Shown here one piece after another: positions 29,769-38,797 of a stretch of DNA of 64,000 nt. Within the stretch, counting starts at the first letter, position 1. Each line of letters opens with the position of its first letter. This stretch comes from Micrococcales bacterium (lineage in GTDB: Bacteria; Actinomycetota; Actinomycetes; Actinomycetales; Microbacteriaceae), in the NCBI GenBank assembly GCA_947454255.1, contig CANGIU010000005.1:1-64000 (forward strand), given 5' to 3'. The notes under the pieces were generated by a model. That model did no database searches. It was not told where the DNA came from and saw nothing but the letters and a program-made list of their open reading frames with translations. Both the position numbers and the translations under genes were made by a program.

Positions 29769-31067
29769 CTAGTTCTTGTAGCCGTTGTTGTCGGCTGCGT
29801 CCTGATCGATTGCCTTAGCTGCTTCTGTTAGAGCTGCCTGAGCATCAGCACCATCCCAGATCTTCTGGACTGCCTGGCTGAAGGTGGTGTTGATTACCGG
29901 CCAAGCTGGGCTAATGGTTCGAGGAACAGTGACACAGTCAGCTGTCGGATCTGCCGAACCACAGCTCTTGCTTAGCTGAGCTGCGTATAGGGCTAGAAGG
30001 CCACCCTCTGCGTAGTCAGCGTTGGCTGCTAGAGCTGAAACAGTTGCAGGAACTGCACCGTTCTGGTTGGTTAGGTTGTTGATCCATGCGTCCTGAGTGA
30101 TGAACTCTAGGAAGGTTGCGGCAGCCTTCTGCTTTGATGACTTAGCACCAATAGCCCAGCTGTGTGAACCCTGACCTGACTTGCTTCCGTTTCCGAAATT
30201 TGGAAGTGGAATCAAAACCGCGTCAGCACCAACAGTTGCTTTGATAGCAGGAGCTGCCCAGTGACCAATCCATGCAAGCGCTACACGTTTGGTTTGGAAA
30301 GCGCTGTCATCAGCGTCTGGATCTGAGTACTTCTTCCAAGAAGCGAAGGTCTGGAATGCTGAAACAACTTCAGGAGCATCCATTGCACCAACAGCAGTAC
30401 CGTTCTTAACTAGAGGCTGACCAGCAGAGTTAACGATTGGGCTGAATGCATAGCCTGCCCAGCCGCCACCAATTCCGTAGTTCTCCTTGAATGTGATTGC
30501 CTTCTTACCAGGAGTAGTAGCAGCAATCTTCTTTAGAGCAGCAGTGAACTCATCTGCAGTCCATGCAGCGTCAACACTGGTAGGTACATCTACACCAGCA
30601 GCTGCAAGCATTGACTTGTTACCCCAAAGACTTAGACCGGAGTCATACTGTGAGACAGAATATGAATTTCCATCCGAGTATGTGCCTTCAGCCTGAATTG
30701 ACGGAAGCTCGTTAGCAAAAGTTGCATCTGAGACTAGGCCGTTAAGCTTTGCAAGCTTTCCGTTGTATACAAGAGCAGCAAGTGTTTCGCCATCAAACTC
30801 AAATGCGTCTGGAAGTTTGTCAACTGCTGTGGTCTTTAGAGCAGTACCCATATCTGGTACGAAAGTAAGTTCAACCTGGATCTCAGGGTGAGCCTTGTTG
30901 AATGCTGCAACTTCTTGCTTTGCAGCGTTAACTTCACCGGTCTGACCCTGCATAGCCCAAACAGTAATCGACTGGTTACCAGTCTCACTTGATGCACATG
31001 CAGACATACCAGCAACTGCAAGAGCAGCGGTAGCTGCAACTGCAATGAAGCGAGTGGTCTTTCTCAT
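29769..31067 (-). CDS. Extracellular sugar-binding lipoprotein of ABC transporter
   Basis: Lipobox AGMSACASS; family 1 solute-binding layout. Confidence 0.92.
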   Translation of the reverse strand: MRKTTRFIAVAATAALAVAGMSACASSETGNQSITVWAMQGQTGEVNAAKQEVAAFNKAHPEIQVELTFVPDMGTALKTTAVDKLPDAFEFDGETLAALVYNGKLAKLNGLVSDATFANELPSIQAEGTYSDGNSYSVSQYDSGLSLWGNKSMLAAAGVDVPTSVDAAWTADEFTAALKKIAATTPGKKAITFKENYGIGGGWAGYAFSPIVNSAGQPLVKNGTAVGAMDAPEVVSAFQTFASWKKYSDPDADDSAFQTKRVALAWIGHWAAPAIKATVGADAVLIPLPNFGNGSKSGQGSHSWAIGAKSSKQKAAATFLEFITQDAWINNLTNQNGAVPATVSALAANADYAEGGLLALYAAQLSKSCGSADPTADCVTVPRTISPAWPVINTTFSQAVQKIWDGADAQAALTEAAKAIDQDAADNNGYKN

Positions 31068-31164
31068 TGATTTCTCCTAGTTTGCTTTTCCAATGCGACA
31101 CACATCACACTGGTGGTACATCTTCAAATAGTTATGAAGATTTGATAATCATCCGTGGCAAATG

Positions 31165-31178
31165 TCGACACGAGTCGA
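31165..31178. promoter_or_regulatory. Candidate LacI-family operator 1
   Basis: TCGACACGAGTCGA (arms TCGAC/GTCGA). Confidence 0.6.
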
Positions 31179-31206
31179 TTACTCTTTATTAGAGTAGAGT
31201 GAATAA

Positions 31207-31220
31207 TCGACACGAGTCAA
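31207..31220. promoter_or_regulatory. Candidate LacI-family operator 2
   Basis: TCGACACGAGTCAA, 13/14 identical to operator 1 and 42 bp away. Confidence 0.6.
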
Positions 31221-31259
31221 CTTTTCACGATAACGGTTTGATTACAGAAAGATACCGAA

Positions 31260-32276
31260 ATGGCAAAGCGTTCAGACGTAGCTCAGAGAGCTGGGGTCTC
31301 CGAGAGCACAGTCTCCTATGTCATTACGGGAACACGCCCTATCGGTCAAGAGACTAAAGCCAGGGTTCTAAAAGCCATGGCTGAACTAGGGTACAAGCCG
31401 AATGCTATGGCGCAGGCTTTGCGAAGCGGAAACAGCAAGATGTTGGCCATGCTATTTGGAGATCAAGAGCGTGGAATCTCAGATGGAGATATCGAATACG
31501 TAATTGCCGCTGCTGACGAGGCACGTAAATACGGGTACCACCTCATCCTCTGGCCAGTGCGTAGAAGAGCCATTGAGGACGTCATCAAGAAAGCGGAATC
31601 CGGGTTACTCGATGGAGTCATCTTGATGGAAGTGTCGCTAAAAGATGAACGCGTAGCGCTTCTAAAAAAGCACAAGGTCCCTTTTGGGCTGATTGGAAGA
31701 ACCCAAAACAAATTAGATACGGTGTTCGCCGATCGTGATTTCGAAACAGCAACAAGGCTGGCTATTGAAGAACTAGTTGTATTAGGGCACACCAAACTAG
31801 TTGCCCTGAGCACCTCCAATGAGACAGTTGCTGGGCAAATAGGTGCGACTATACGCTTTGAAGATGCAGTTGAAGATGTTGCCAAAGAGCTCAAAGTTCA
31901 AATTGATATTCTTCACGCGGAGAACACAATCCAATCTGGTTTGGATTCAGCTAAAGACTTCGTGAAGAAATACAAGAACAGAACTGCCGTTGTCAGTGTG
32001 AATGCAGAAGCGCTTATCGGTTTTAGTCGAGGATTGCAAAGAGCCGGGTTCAGCATCCCAGATGATGTTTCATTGATTTGCATCTCAACTACGCCAGCCG
32101 GCTCACTAGCCTTTGATCCTCCGCTTACTATCGTTTCACCGCCCGCAAGCGAAATTGGTGCCGCCGCAGCTAGAGAACTTATCCACGCGTTGCAGGGCAA
32201 ACCCGATGATGAGCCGACAAAGCTTTTTGTTGGTGAACTTCTCAGAAGAGAGTCAACTTCTAGGTATAAGAAGTAA
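31260..32276 (+). CDS. LacI family transcriptional regulator
   Basis: N-terminal HTH SDVAQRAGVSESTVSYVITGTRPIGQETKARVLKAMAELGYKPNAMAQALRSG. Confidence 0.94.
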   Translation: MAKRSDVAQRAGVSESTVSYVITGTRPIGQETKARVLKAMAELGYKPNAMAQALRSGNSKMLAMLFGDQERGISDGDIEYVIAAADEARKYGYHLILWPVRRRAIEDVIKKAESGLLDGVILMEVSLKDERVALLKKHKVPFGLIGRTQNKLDTVFADRDFETATRLAIEELVVLGHTKLVALSTSNETVAGQIGATIRFEDAVEDVAKELKVQIDILHAENTIQSGLDSAKDFVKKYKNRTAVVSVNAEALIGFSRGLQRAGFSIPDDVSLICISTTPAGSLAFDPPLTIVSPPASEIGAAAARELIHALQGKPDDEPTKLFVGELLRRESTSRYKK

Positions 32277-32281
32277 TACCC

Positions 32282-32437
32282 TTACAGCCCTTGGCCTGGC
32301 TCTGAATAAAGGAGTGAATCAAGCCAAGGAAAAACAAAGAAATACAAGCCGGCCAAAGCCAACGCGCTGAGCAGAACTACTTGCAGGAGCTTCACTAATC
32401 GCTTACCTGGAAGAACTCGCCATAACCACAAATACAT
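32282..32437 (-). CDS. Small membrane protein downstream of class E sortase (not in ORF track)
   Basis: Manual translation: MYLWLWRVLPGKRLVKLLQVVLLSALALAGLYFFVFPWLDSLLYSEPGQGL* (51 aa); ATG overlaps the sortase stop (TAATG). Confidence 0.85.
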   Translation of the reverse strand: MYLWLWRVLPGKRLVKLLQVVLLSALALAGLYFFVFPWLDSLLYSEPGQGL

Positions 32438-33162
32438 TAGTTCACCACCTCTAATTCTTTTGGTGCACCGTCAGCAACTGGGATGGTCTTTTCTAGTTCC
32501 AACCAGACCACAATGCGTTGTGTGTTGACAAAGATCGGAGTGCAGGAAGTCATGGTCATATAACTTGCACCTGCATGTGCTCCAACTAACTCAGGAGGTA
32601 CGGGCTTGATCACTGATACGTCGCTCGGATCGACAATCTTGGTTTGTAAATATTTATAGACATACCAGTGGTCATTAGTTTCAACATAAACCCTGTCACC
32701 TGCTACAAGCCGGTGGATGTTCTTAAACGCTCCGCCAAAACCACCTCGGTGACCTGCGACTGCAAAGTTGCCGACTTCACCAGGCATTGCAGAGTTGTTG
32801 TAATGTCCGACCCCAATTTCATTCAGAACAGGATGCCACCTAGTCCCCTGGGCTACCAACCTTGTCCATTCAGAACCAAACCTAGGAACATACATCTTGG
32901 CGAAGATGTCTCCAAGATGTTTGGCTTTAGAAGGATATATGAACTGCTGTTTAGATTCATGACCGAATTCTTTAGCTAAGTTGGTTTGAGCCGAAGCTAC
33001 CACTTCGTCATGGATGAAAACTTCATAGACCGCAAAGAGTCCAAGAAGAATTCCAATCGTTACAAGTAACTCGCCAACAATTAGAAGAACTGAAGGCTTA
33101 GATCGTTTTGGTACCGGTGCCCAATAAATTTTTGTGCCATCAGGCAGATTCGTGAACGTCAT
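32437..33162 (-). CDS. Class E sortase
   Basis: FAVAGHRGGFGGAFKNIHRL (His), YMTMTSCTPIFVNTQRIVVW (Cys...Arg), N-terminal TM. Confidence 0.88.
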   Translation of the reverse strand: MTFTNLPDGTKIYWAPVPKRSKPSVLLIVGELLVTIGILLGLFAVYEVFIHDEVVASAQTNLAKEFGHESKQQFIYPSKAKHLGDIFAKMYVPRFGSEWTRLVAQGTRWHPVLNEIGVGHYNNSAMPGEVGNFAVAGHRGGFGGAFKNIHRLVAGDRVYVETNDHWYVYKYLQTKIVDPSDVSVIKPVPPELVGAHAGASYMTMTSCTPIFVNTQRIVVWLELEKTIPVADGAPKELEVVN

Positions 33163-33199
33163 TGTAGAGAATATAGAAGAGTTTTATTCATGGCTAAAA

Positions 33200-34384
33200 T
33201 TACTCCGCTGCAGCTAACTGGCCGCAAGCTCCATCGATTTCTTTGCCTCTGGTGTCTCTAAGGGTGGTTGGGATTCCTGATTTCTCAAGAGTAGAAACAA
33301 AGAGCCTGGTGGCTTCAGGAGTAGAGGCTGTCCAAATAGAACCTGGAGTTGGGTTCAAAGGAATTGGATTGACGTGAACCCAGCCCTTACCTCTAGCGTT
33401 TAGTTTCTGGCCTAGGAGTTCTGCTCTCCACTGATGATCATTCATATCTTTGATAAGCGCATACTCGATTGAAACTCTTCTACCAGTGGCTTCAAAGTAT
33501 GCTCTGGCGGCATCTAGCGCTTCATCAACTTTCCATCTTGAGTTGACAGGAATCAGTTCATCTCTAAGTTCATCATCAGGAGCATGAAGTGAGAGAGCAA
33601 ATGTAACCGGGATATTCTCTTCCGATAACTTGATAATTGCTGGAACTAATCCAACGGTTGATACGGTGATGTTTCTAGCTGACATTCCTAAACCATTAGG
33701 TTGTGACCCAACCATGGTTCTAACGGCAACCATAAGTCTGTTGTAATTTGCTAGCGGTTCTCCCATGCCCATGAACACAATGTTTGATACACGTTCCTCA
33801 TGCTCGGTAACTTTGCGTCCACCTAACCCACCAGCTGCGATGACAGCATTGGCTTGAACAATCTGATCGACGATTTCACCTGCGGTCATGTTTCTTGTCA
33901 GCCCCGCTTGACCTGTAGCACAAAACGGACAGTTCATTCCACAGCCAGCTTGTGAACTAACACATAGAGTGATGCGCCCTGGATACCGCATTAGAACCGA
34001 TTCGACTAAGGCACCATCAAATAATCTCCAGAGGAACTTGATGGTGTCACCATTATCAGTTTGCAAACGTTTTACTTCAGTTAGCAGTGGAGGCAAGAAA
34101 GCCTTAACTAGTTCAGCTCTTCCTTCTTGAGGAAGATCGGTCATTAGTTCTGGGTTAGCTGTGTAGTGAGTGAAGTAATGCTTTTCAATTTGCTTAACTC
34201 TAAAACTAGGCACGCCAAGCTCTTTAGCTTTGGCTTCCTTTTCTTCCTTAGTCATATCAACTAAATGAACCGGTGGAGTTTGTCTTCTAGGTTTTGCTTC
34301 AAACTCGAGTAATGGTCTACCGGAGGCATCTTTCTTTTGTTGCCAGCCTTCGGTTGCAGGCTTTACCTGACGTGAATCGGTCAT
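33200..34384 (-). CDS. rlmN: 23S rRNA (adenine(2503)-C(2))-methyltransferase RlmN
   Basis: Radical SAM motif CGMNCPFCATGQAG, FMGMGEPLANYN. Confidence 0.95.
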   Translation of the reverse strand: MTDSRQVKPATEGWQQKKDASGRPLLEFEAKPRRQTPPVHLVDMTKEEKEAKAKELGVPSFRVKQIEKHYFTHYTANPELMTDLPQEGRAELVKAFLPPLLTEVKRLQTDNGDTIKFLWRLFDGALVESVLMRYPGRITLCVSSQAGCGMNCPFCATGQAGLTRNMTAGEIVDQIVQANAVIAAGGLGGRKVTEHEERVSNIVFMGMGEPLANYNRLMVAVRTMVGSQPNGLGMSARNITVSTVGLVPAIIKLSEENIPVTFALSLHAPDDELRDELIPVNSRWKVDEALDAARAYFEATGRRVSIEYALIKDMNDHQWRAELLGQKLNARGKGWVHVNPIPLNPTPGSIWTASTPEATRLFVSTLEKSGIPTTLRDTRGKEIDGACGQLAAAE

Positions 34385-34420
34385 GCAAAGCTCCTAAAAA
34401 ATAACTGAATCAGTGTGGAA

Positions 34421-35623
34421 TTAAGGTGAAGGTCTTCCGGCATATCTAAACAGATCGCCATATCGCAGTGGAACTATACGAACTGTTCTAAGTGGGTTTG
34501 GTGCTTCCAACATCATGCCCTGACCTAAATACATCACCACGTGATATTTATCGCCATTGAAATCATCGGTGTATGAGTACCACATTAGATCTCCAGCAAC
34601 TGCATCTTTAACTGGAACTAGTCTGCGCTTTGAAGCCATGTTATAGAACTGGTTAGTAGCGGAGTGCGTTCCAATATAAATTCCAGCAGCTGCATAACTT
34701 GCCTTGGTGATACCACTGCAATCCCAAATGCTTGGGCCCATTCCGCCGAGAACATATCTTTCGCCCAGCTGAGCTCGACCAAAGTTGAAAGCAATATTTA
34801 CTTTGTTGGTATCCGGTGGTCCCACGTCATACAAACTTGGAGCATCAATTGGTCCAGTGGCATTTGGATCGTTTTGTCTTGCCTCATCAATAAGACCTTG
34901 GATGCGCTGCTGCTCTAGGGAATTTGAGATATTTTCTAGTAGCGCAAGTTGTGCGGTGAAAGTCTTATTTAGTTTCTTCTGTTCGTCTACCTTTGCCTGT
35001 AGGGCATCAGCTGCTGCTTGCGCTTCTTGCAGAGCAGTTTTAGCAGCAGCAGTCTTAGCAGCAAGTTCAACCTTTGCATCTTTTAGCTGGCTCTCTAATG
35101 AGCTTGCATATTGCTGGCGCTGAATAGCAGCCTGGTAAATCTGATCGCTAGATTGAGCAATTTTTTCTTGGGCACCTAGTTGATATAGAAGGTTGCCCGC
35201 TTTTTCAGAATTGAGGAAAAGGTTCAGGGAGGTGCCGGCTGCCCCATCACGCCACATCTGGCTAGCAATCTGGGCTAACTGGGTTTGGGCTTGCTCAGCT
35301 TCAGCAGCTGCGGCATCGACTTTGGTCTGCAGGTCAGCCACCTTGGCTGCCATCGCATCTTCGTCGTCTTTAGCTTGGTTGTATTTTTCAGCCTTGATCA
35401 TGGCTGTCTTTTCGAGGGCCGTCTGTTCATTGGTAAGGTCCGCGATAATGCCCTGAAGCCTTGCAACCATGGCCTTTTTGGTTGCCACATTGCGTCTTGC
35501 CTCTAAGACCTCGGCTTGGGAAGGATAGGGCTTCTTAGCAAAGGCTACCTGGGCGGTTGCTCCACCAAAAACAAGGCCCGCAACGACAAACACAGCTAAA
35601 AGGCGTGAGCGTAATGACTTCAT
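34421..35623 (-). CDS. NlpC/P60 family peptidoglycan endopeptidase with N-terminal coiled coil
   Basis: Signal peptide, long coiled coil, YVLGGMGPSIWDCSGITKASYAAAG, DDFNGDKYHVVMYLG. Confidence 0.9.
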   Translation of the reverse strand: MKSLRSRLLAVFVVAGLVFGGATAQVAFAKKPYPSQAEVLEARRNVATKKAMVARLQGIIADLTNEQTALEKTAMIKAEKYNQAKDDEDAMAAKVADLQTKVDAAAAEAEQAQTQLAQIASQMWRDGAAGTSLNLFLNSEKAGNLLYQLGAQEKIAQSSDQIYQAAIQRQQYASSLESQLKDAKVELAAKTAAAKTALQEAQAAADALQAKVDEQKKLNKTFTAQLALLENISNSLEQQRIQGLIDEARQNDPNATGPIDAPSLYDVGPPDTNKVNIAFNFGRAQLGERYVLGGMGPSIWDCSGITKASYAAAGIYIGTHSATNQFYNMASKRRLVPVKDAVAGDLMWYSYTDDFNGDKYHVVMYLGQGMMLEAPNPLRTVRIVPLRYGDLFRYAGRPSP

Positions 35624-35755
35624 GACCTTTCACCTCCTGTGTTTAATGGGCCTTTATCTAAACTAACACCGCCCAAGGAGATTGTGAGGTTGCATTAACC
35701 CCCAAATAACAAGTAACCTTGACCCTTGGTGCTCTAAAAGCTCCATCGCTTTGAC

Positions 35756-35831
35756 GGCCCCATCGTTTAGTGGCCTAGGACGCTGCCCTTTCACGGCAGT
35801 AGCACGGGTTCGAATCCCGTTGGGGTCACCA
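35756..35831 (+). tRNA. tRNA-Glu (TTC)
   Basis: Cloverleaf with acceptor GGCCCCA/TGGGGTC, CCCTTTCACGG anticodon loop, GGTTCGAATCC T-loop, encoded CCA. Confidence 0.95.
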
Positions 35832-35858
35832 AGCGGTGAGTGTTTGAAAAGTACTTCT

Positions 35859-35932
35859 GGTCCTGTAGCGCAGTTGGTTAGCGCGCCGCCCTGTCACGGC
35901 GGAGGTCGCGGGTTCAAGTCCCGTCAGGATCG
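35859..35932 (+). tRNA. tRNA-Asp (GTC)
   Basis: Acceptor GGTCCTG/CAGGATC, CCTGTCACGG anticodon loop, GGTTCAAGTCC T-loop. Confidence 0.95.
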
Positions 35933-35967
35933 CTGCGATGTAAATCGCTCAGCCTGATCTAGGTTGA

Positions 35968-36043
35968 GGCTGGATAGCTCAGTTGGTAGAGCGAACGACT
36001 GAAAATCGTTAGGTCCGCGGTTCAATCCCGCGTCCAGCCACCA
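35968..36043 (+). tRNA. tRNA-Phe (GAA)
   Basis: Acceptor GGCTGGA/TCCAGCC, CGACTGAAAATCG anticodon arm, GGTTCAATCCC T-loop, encoded CCA. Confidence 0.95.
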
Positions 36044-37082
36044 CTTCTTCAATCGCTTCCACTCGTGAAGTCTCTCCCGCAATAAAAATCAATTCTTTAT
36101 TCAGTCGTTCACCTACTGCACCCACCTTGGCACCTGACTTGTTATATATACCAATCTGAGAACCGATGTATCGCTTGTAATCAAACTCCAGCAACGCAAC
36201 ACTCTCGTGACCTGCTTGAAGCATCGCTTCAGCGATATCAATTGGTTCAACCCAAGACTCATTGTTGTATGAGACAACCAAAGTTTTAGCTTTCGCATTT
36301 GTAATAACTTCTTTGAATGCCCCAGGCATCTTTCTTCTCTTATTAAAAACAGAGTGGTTTACTGAAGACCTAGAATCAAGTCTCTTCATAGCGACACCAT
36401 AGGCAGGTGGTTTATCCCACCTGACCAAAGTTTCCCAGATGTGGTAGTTAGTGAAGTATCGATGTTGGTTGTAGGGAGGGTCCATATAGAAGAGGTCTAC
36501 CTCAGGTAAATCCTTAACCACATTCTCTGCCAAGCCCAGAATGCTCCTACCTTTACCCGGAATCAAATCTGGAACCTTGAGTTCTAGATCATTACCAGCT
36601 CGATGTGACCAATTCTTTAGATATGCCATGTGCTGACCGGTAGTGCTATCAACCCGATCAGCTGCCAACATCAAAGAAGTTAGCAAAATATAGAAATCGC
36701 TGTCATTCTGAAAATTCTTTTCAAGCTCGTCTCTAATAGCGTCAATCCGAACACCGTTCTTAGGTTGAAAAAACCTTGCATCCTCGCAAAAGTGCTCCGT
36801 GAAATAGCCACGAACGCCAGGCAGTCCAGACAGATAGTCAATCTTTTCTTGAAGCGAGAGTATGTCGACCTGGTTGGCGTCAGTTTCCAGGTAGCACTTG
36901 GCTAAGACATCACTATAGGTAGCACTGTCAGAAGCTATTACAGACAACCCGTTGCGCTTGAATTCAGATGCCACTCTGGTAGTCCCAGTGAAAAGGTCAA
37001 CAGCCGTTTTAGCCTCAGAGGCTTGGGCAATAGCCCCTAAAACTCCCACGAGCGTGCGCTTAGAGCCCAGATACTTGATCAT
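36009..37082 (-). CDS. D12-class DNA adenine methyltransferase (orphan)
   Basis: MIKYLGSKRTL, DLFTGTTRVASEF, motif IV FYMDPPYNQHRYFTNYHIWE; likely start at 37082; C-terminus VAGRGIEPRT lies in antisense tRNA-Phe. Confidence 0.85.
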   Translation of the reverse strand: MIKYLGSKRTLVGVLGAIAQASEAKTAVDLFTGTTRVASEFKRNGLSVIASDSATYSDVLAKCYLETDANQVDILSLQEKIDYLSGLPGVRGYFTEHFCEDARFFQPKNGVRIDAIRDELEKNFQNDSDFYILLTSLMLAADRVDSTTGQHMAYLKNWSHRAGNDLELKVPDLIPGKGRSILGLAENVVKDLPEVDLFYMDPPYNQHRYFTNYHIWETLVRWDKPPAYGVAMKRLDSRSSVNHSVFNKRRKMPGAFKEVITNAKAKTLVVSYNNESWVEPIDIAEAMLQAGHESVALLEFDYKRYIGSQIGIYNKSGAKVGAVGERLNKELIFIAGETSRVEAIEEVVAGRGIEPRT

Positions 37083-37192
37083 GGTCTGCCTTTGCTCATT
37101 TTCACAGGGTATCAGGCGGATAACACTAGGCTTGACTAGGGTTTTTACCTCAACTGCATCGCCGCAGAAACATACAGAAAGAGCATTTAACC

Positions 37193-38797
37193 ATGGCACC
37201 TCTCGCCCGTTTACGTTGGATCGGTCTCATCTTTATCTCGATGGCTATCTCGATTGTGATTATCGATGGAACCATCGTCAACACCATCACCCCTAAAGTT
37301 ATCGAGGCTCTAAAGCTCTCAAGCAACGAAGTCCAGTGGGTGCAGGAAAGCTACATTCTTGTCTTTGCCGCTCTTTTGTTGGTCTGGGGTTCCATCGCAG
37401 ATGCAATCGGTAGAAAGCGCTTGCTTGTTATTGGTATTTTGCTATTCGTGGCAGCTTCTGTCTGGGCCGGTTATTCCAACGATGCATCCCAAATGATCCT
37501 CGCCAGAACCGTTCAAGGTCTGGGTGGCTCGATGGTATTGCCAACAACTCTTTCTCTAGTCAATGCGAACTTCCAAGGCAAAGAGCGTGGAATCGCTTTT
37601 GCAGTCTGGGGCTCAACCATCGGTGGAATGGTAGCTCTTGGTCCCGTTCTAGGTGGCTGGCTTGCTACTAGCTTCGGTGATGAAGGTTGGCGCTTAGCTT
37701 TCAGCATTAACTTACCTATCGGAATTCTTATCGTCGCTGGACTATTGCTGTTCGTGAATGAATCTAAAGTTCAACAACGTTCGGGTGCCCCAGATTTCCT
37801 AGGAGCACTTCTGTCTGCAGCGCTCTTTTTAACATTGGTATTTGGACTCATCGAAGGACGTAACTACGGCTGGTGGTCAGTAAACAAGGAGTTCACTCTC
37901 GGTTCCTGGTCTTGGGGTAACCCTGGCTTCTCAGTGATTCCAGTTGTGCTGGCTCTCTCAGTAGCCTTCGGTGTTCTCTTCGTTCTTTGGGAAAAGGCGA
38001 GAGAGAAAGCGCATAAGCCAGTACTACTTGATCTCCAACTATTTAGCATTACCTCTTTCCGTAATGGCTCTATCGCAGCACTCATAATCTCGATGGGCGA
38101 ATTCGGAATCCTTTTTGCTATCCCGCTTTGGCTACAAAACGTAATTGGGCTTTCACCAATCGATTCAGGTCTAGTCCTACTTTGGCTAGCTGGTGGTGCA
38201 TTCCTAGCATCAGGTGTCGGTGGCGCACTAAGCGGAAAGCTTGCACCTGCTCTTGCAGTTCGCATTGGTGTTGGCCTTGAACTACTAGGTGTTATTGGTG
38301 TTGCTCTATTCGCAAATGATCAGACTGGTTGGGGGCCGATTGCTCCTTGCCTATTCATCTACGGTCTTGGTATCGGATTAGCCACTGCGCAACTTACCGG
38401 TGTGATTATGGTTGATGTCCCAATGAATCAGATTGGTCAGGCATCAGGCTCACAGAGCACTGTTCGCCAGATTGGTTCTGCATTAGGTATTGCAGTTCTT
38501 GGAACAGTTCTATTCACTCAGGTGCAGAGCGCTCTGATCAGCAAACTAGCCGCAGTTGGTTTCTCTGGTGTCGGTGCTGAAGAGTTCACCGACAAAGTTG
38601 TTCAATCTGCCGGTGGCGTTATCCCGGTATTTGAAAACACTCCACAGATTCCAGTTGAGTATGTCCAAGCCGCAAAAGACGCTTTCACAGAAGGTGCAAA
38701 ATGGGCCGCTATTTCAGCAGCTTTATTCTTAGCGCTCGGCTTCTTAGCGACATTCAGATTGTCAAAGCACCACCATGGTGAGAAAGCGAAAAACTAA
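37193..38797 (+). CDS. MFS transporter, DHA2 (EmrB/QacA) type
   Basis: 14-TM-like hydrophobicity; VQWVQESYILVFAALLLVWGSIADAIGRKR, ARTVQGLGGSMVLPTTLSL. Confidence 0.9.
   Translation: MAPLARLRWIGLIFISMAISIVIIDGTIVNTITPKVIEALKLSSNEVQWVQESYILVFAALLLVWGSIADAIGRKRLLVIGILLFVAASVWAGYSNDASQMILARTVQGLGGSMVLPTTLSLVNANFQGKERGIAFAVWGSTIGGMVALGPVLGGWLATSFGDEGWRLAFSINLPIGILIVAGLLLFVNESKVQQRSGAPDFLGALLSAALFLTLVFGLIEGRNYGWWSVNKEFTLGSWSWGNPGFSVIPVVLALSVAFGVLFVLWEKAREKAHKPVLLDLQLFSITSFRNGSIAALIISMGEFGILFAIPLWLQNVIGLSPIDSGLVLLWLAGGAFLASGVGGALSGKLAPALAVRIGVGLELLGVIGVALFANDQTGWGPIAPCLFIYGLGIGLATAQLTGVIMVDVPMNQIGQASGSQSTVRQIGSALGIAVLGTVLFTQVQSALISKLAAVGFSGVGAEEFTDKVVQSAGGVIPVFENTPQIPVEYVQAAKDAFTEGAKWAAISAALFLALGFLATFRLSKHHHGEKAKN

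Noticed and set aside
35751-35957. 68-aa ORF in the ORF track across tRNA-Glu and tRNA-Asp
   Set aside because: It is a translation of tRNA sequence, not a protein-coding gene.
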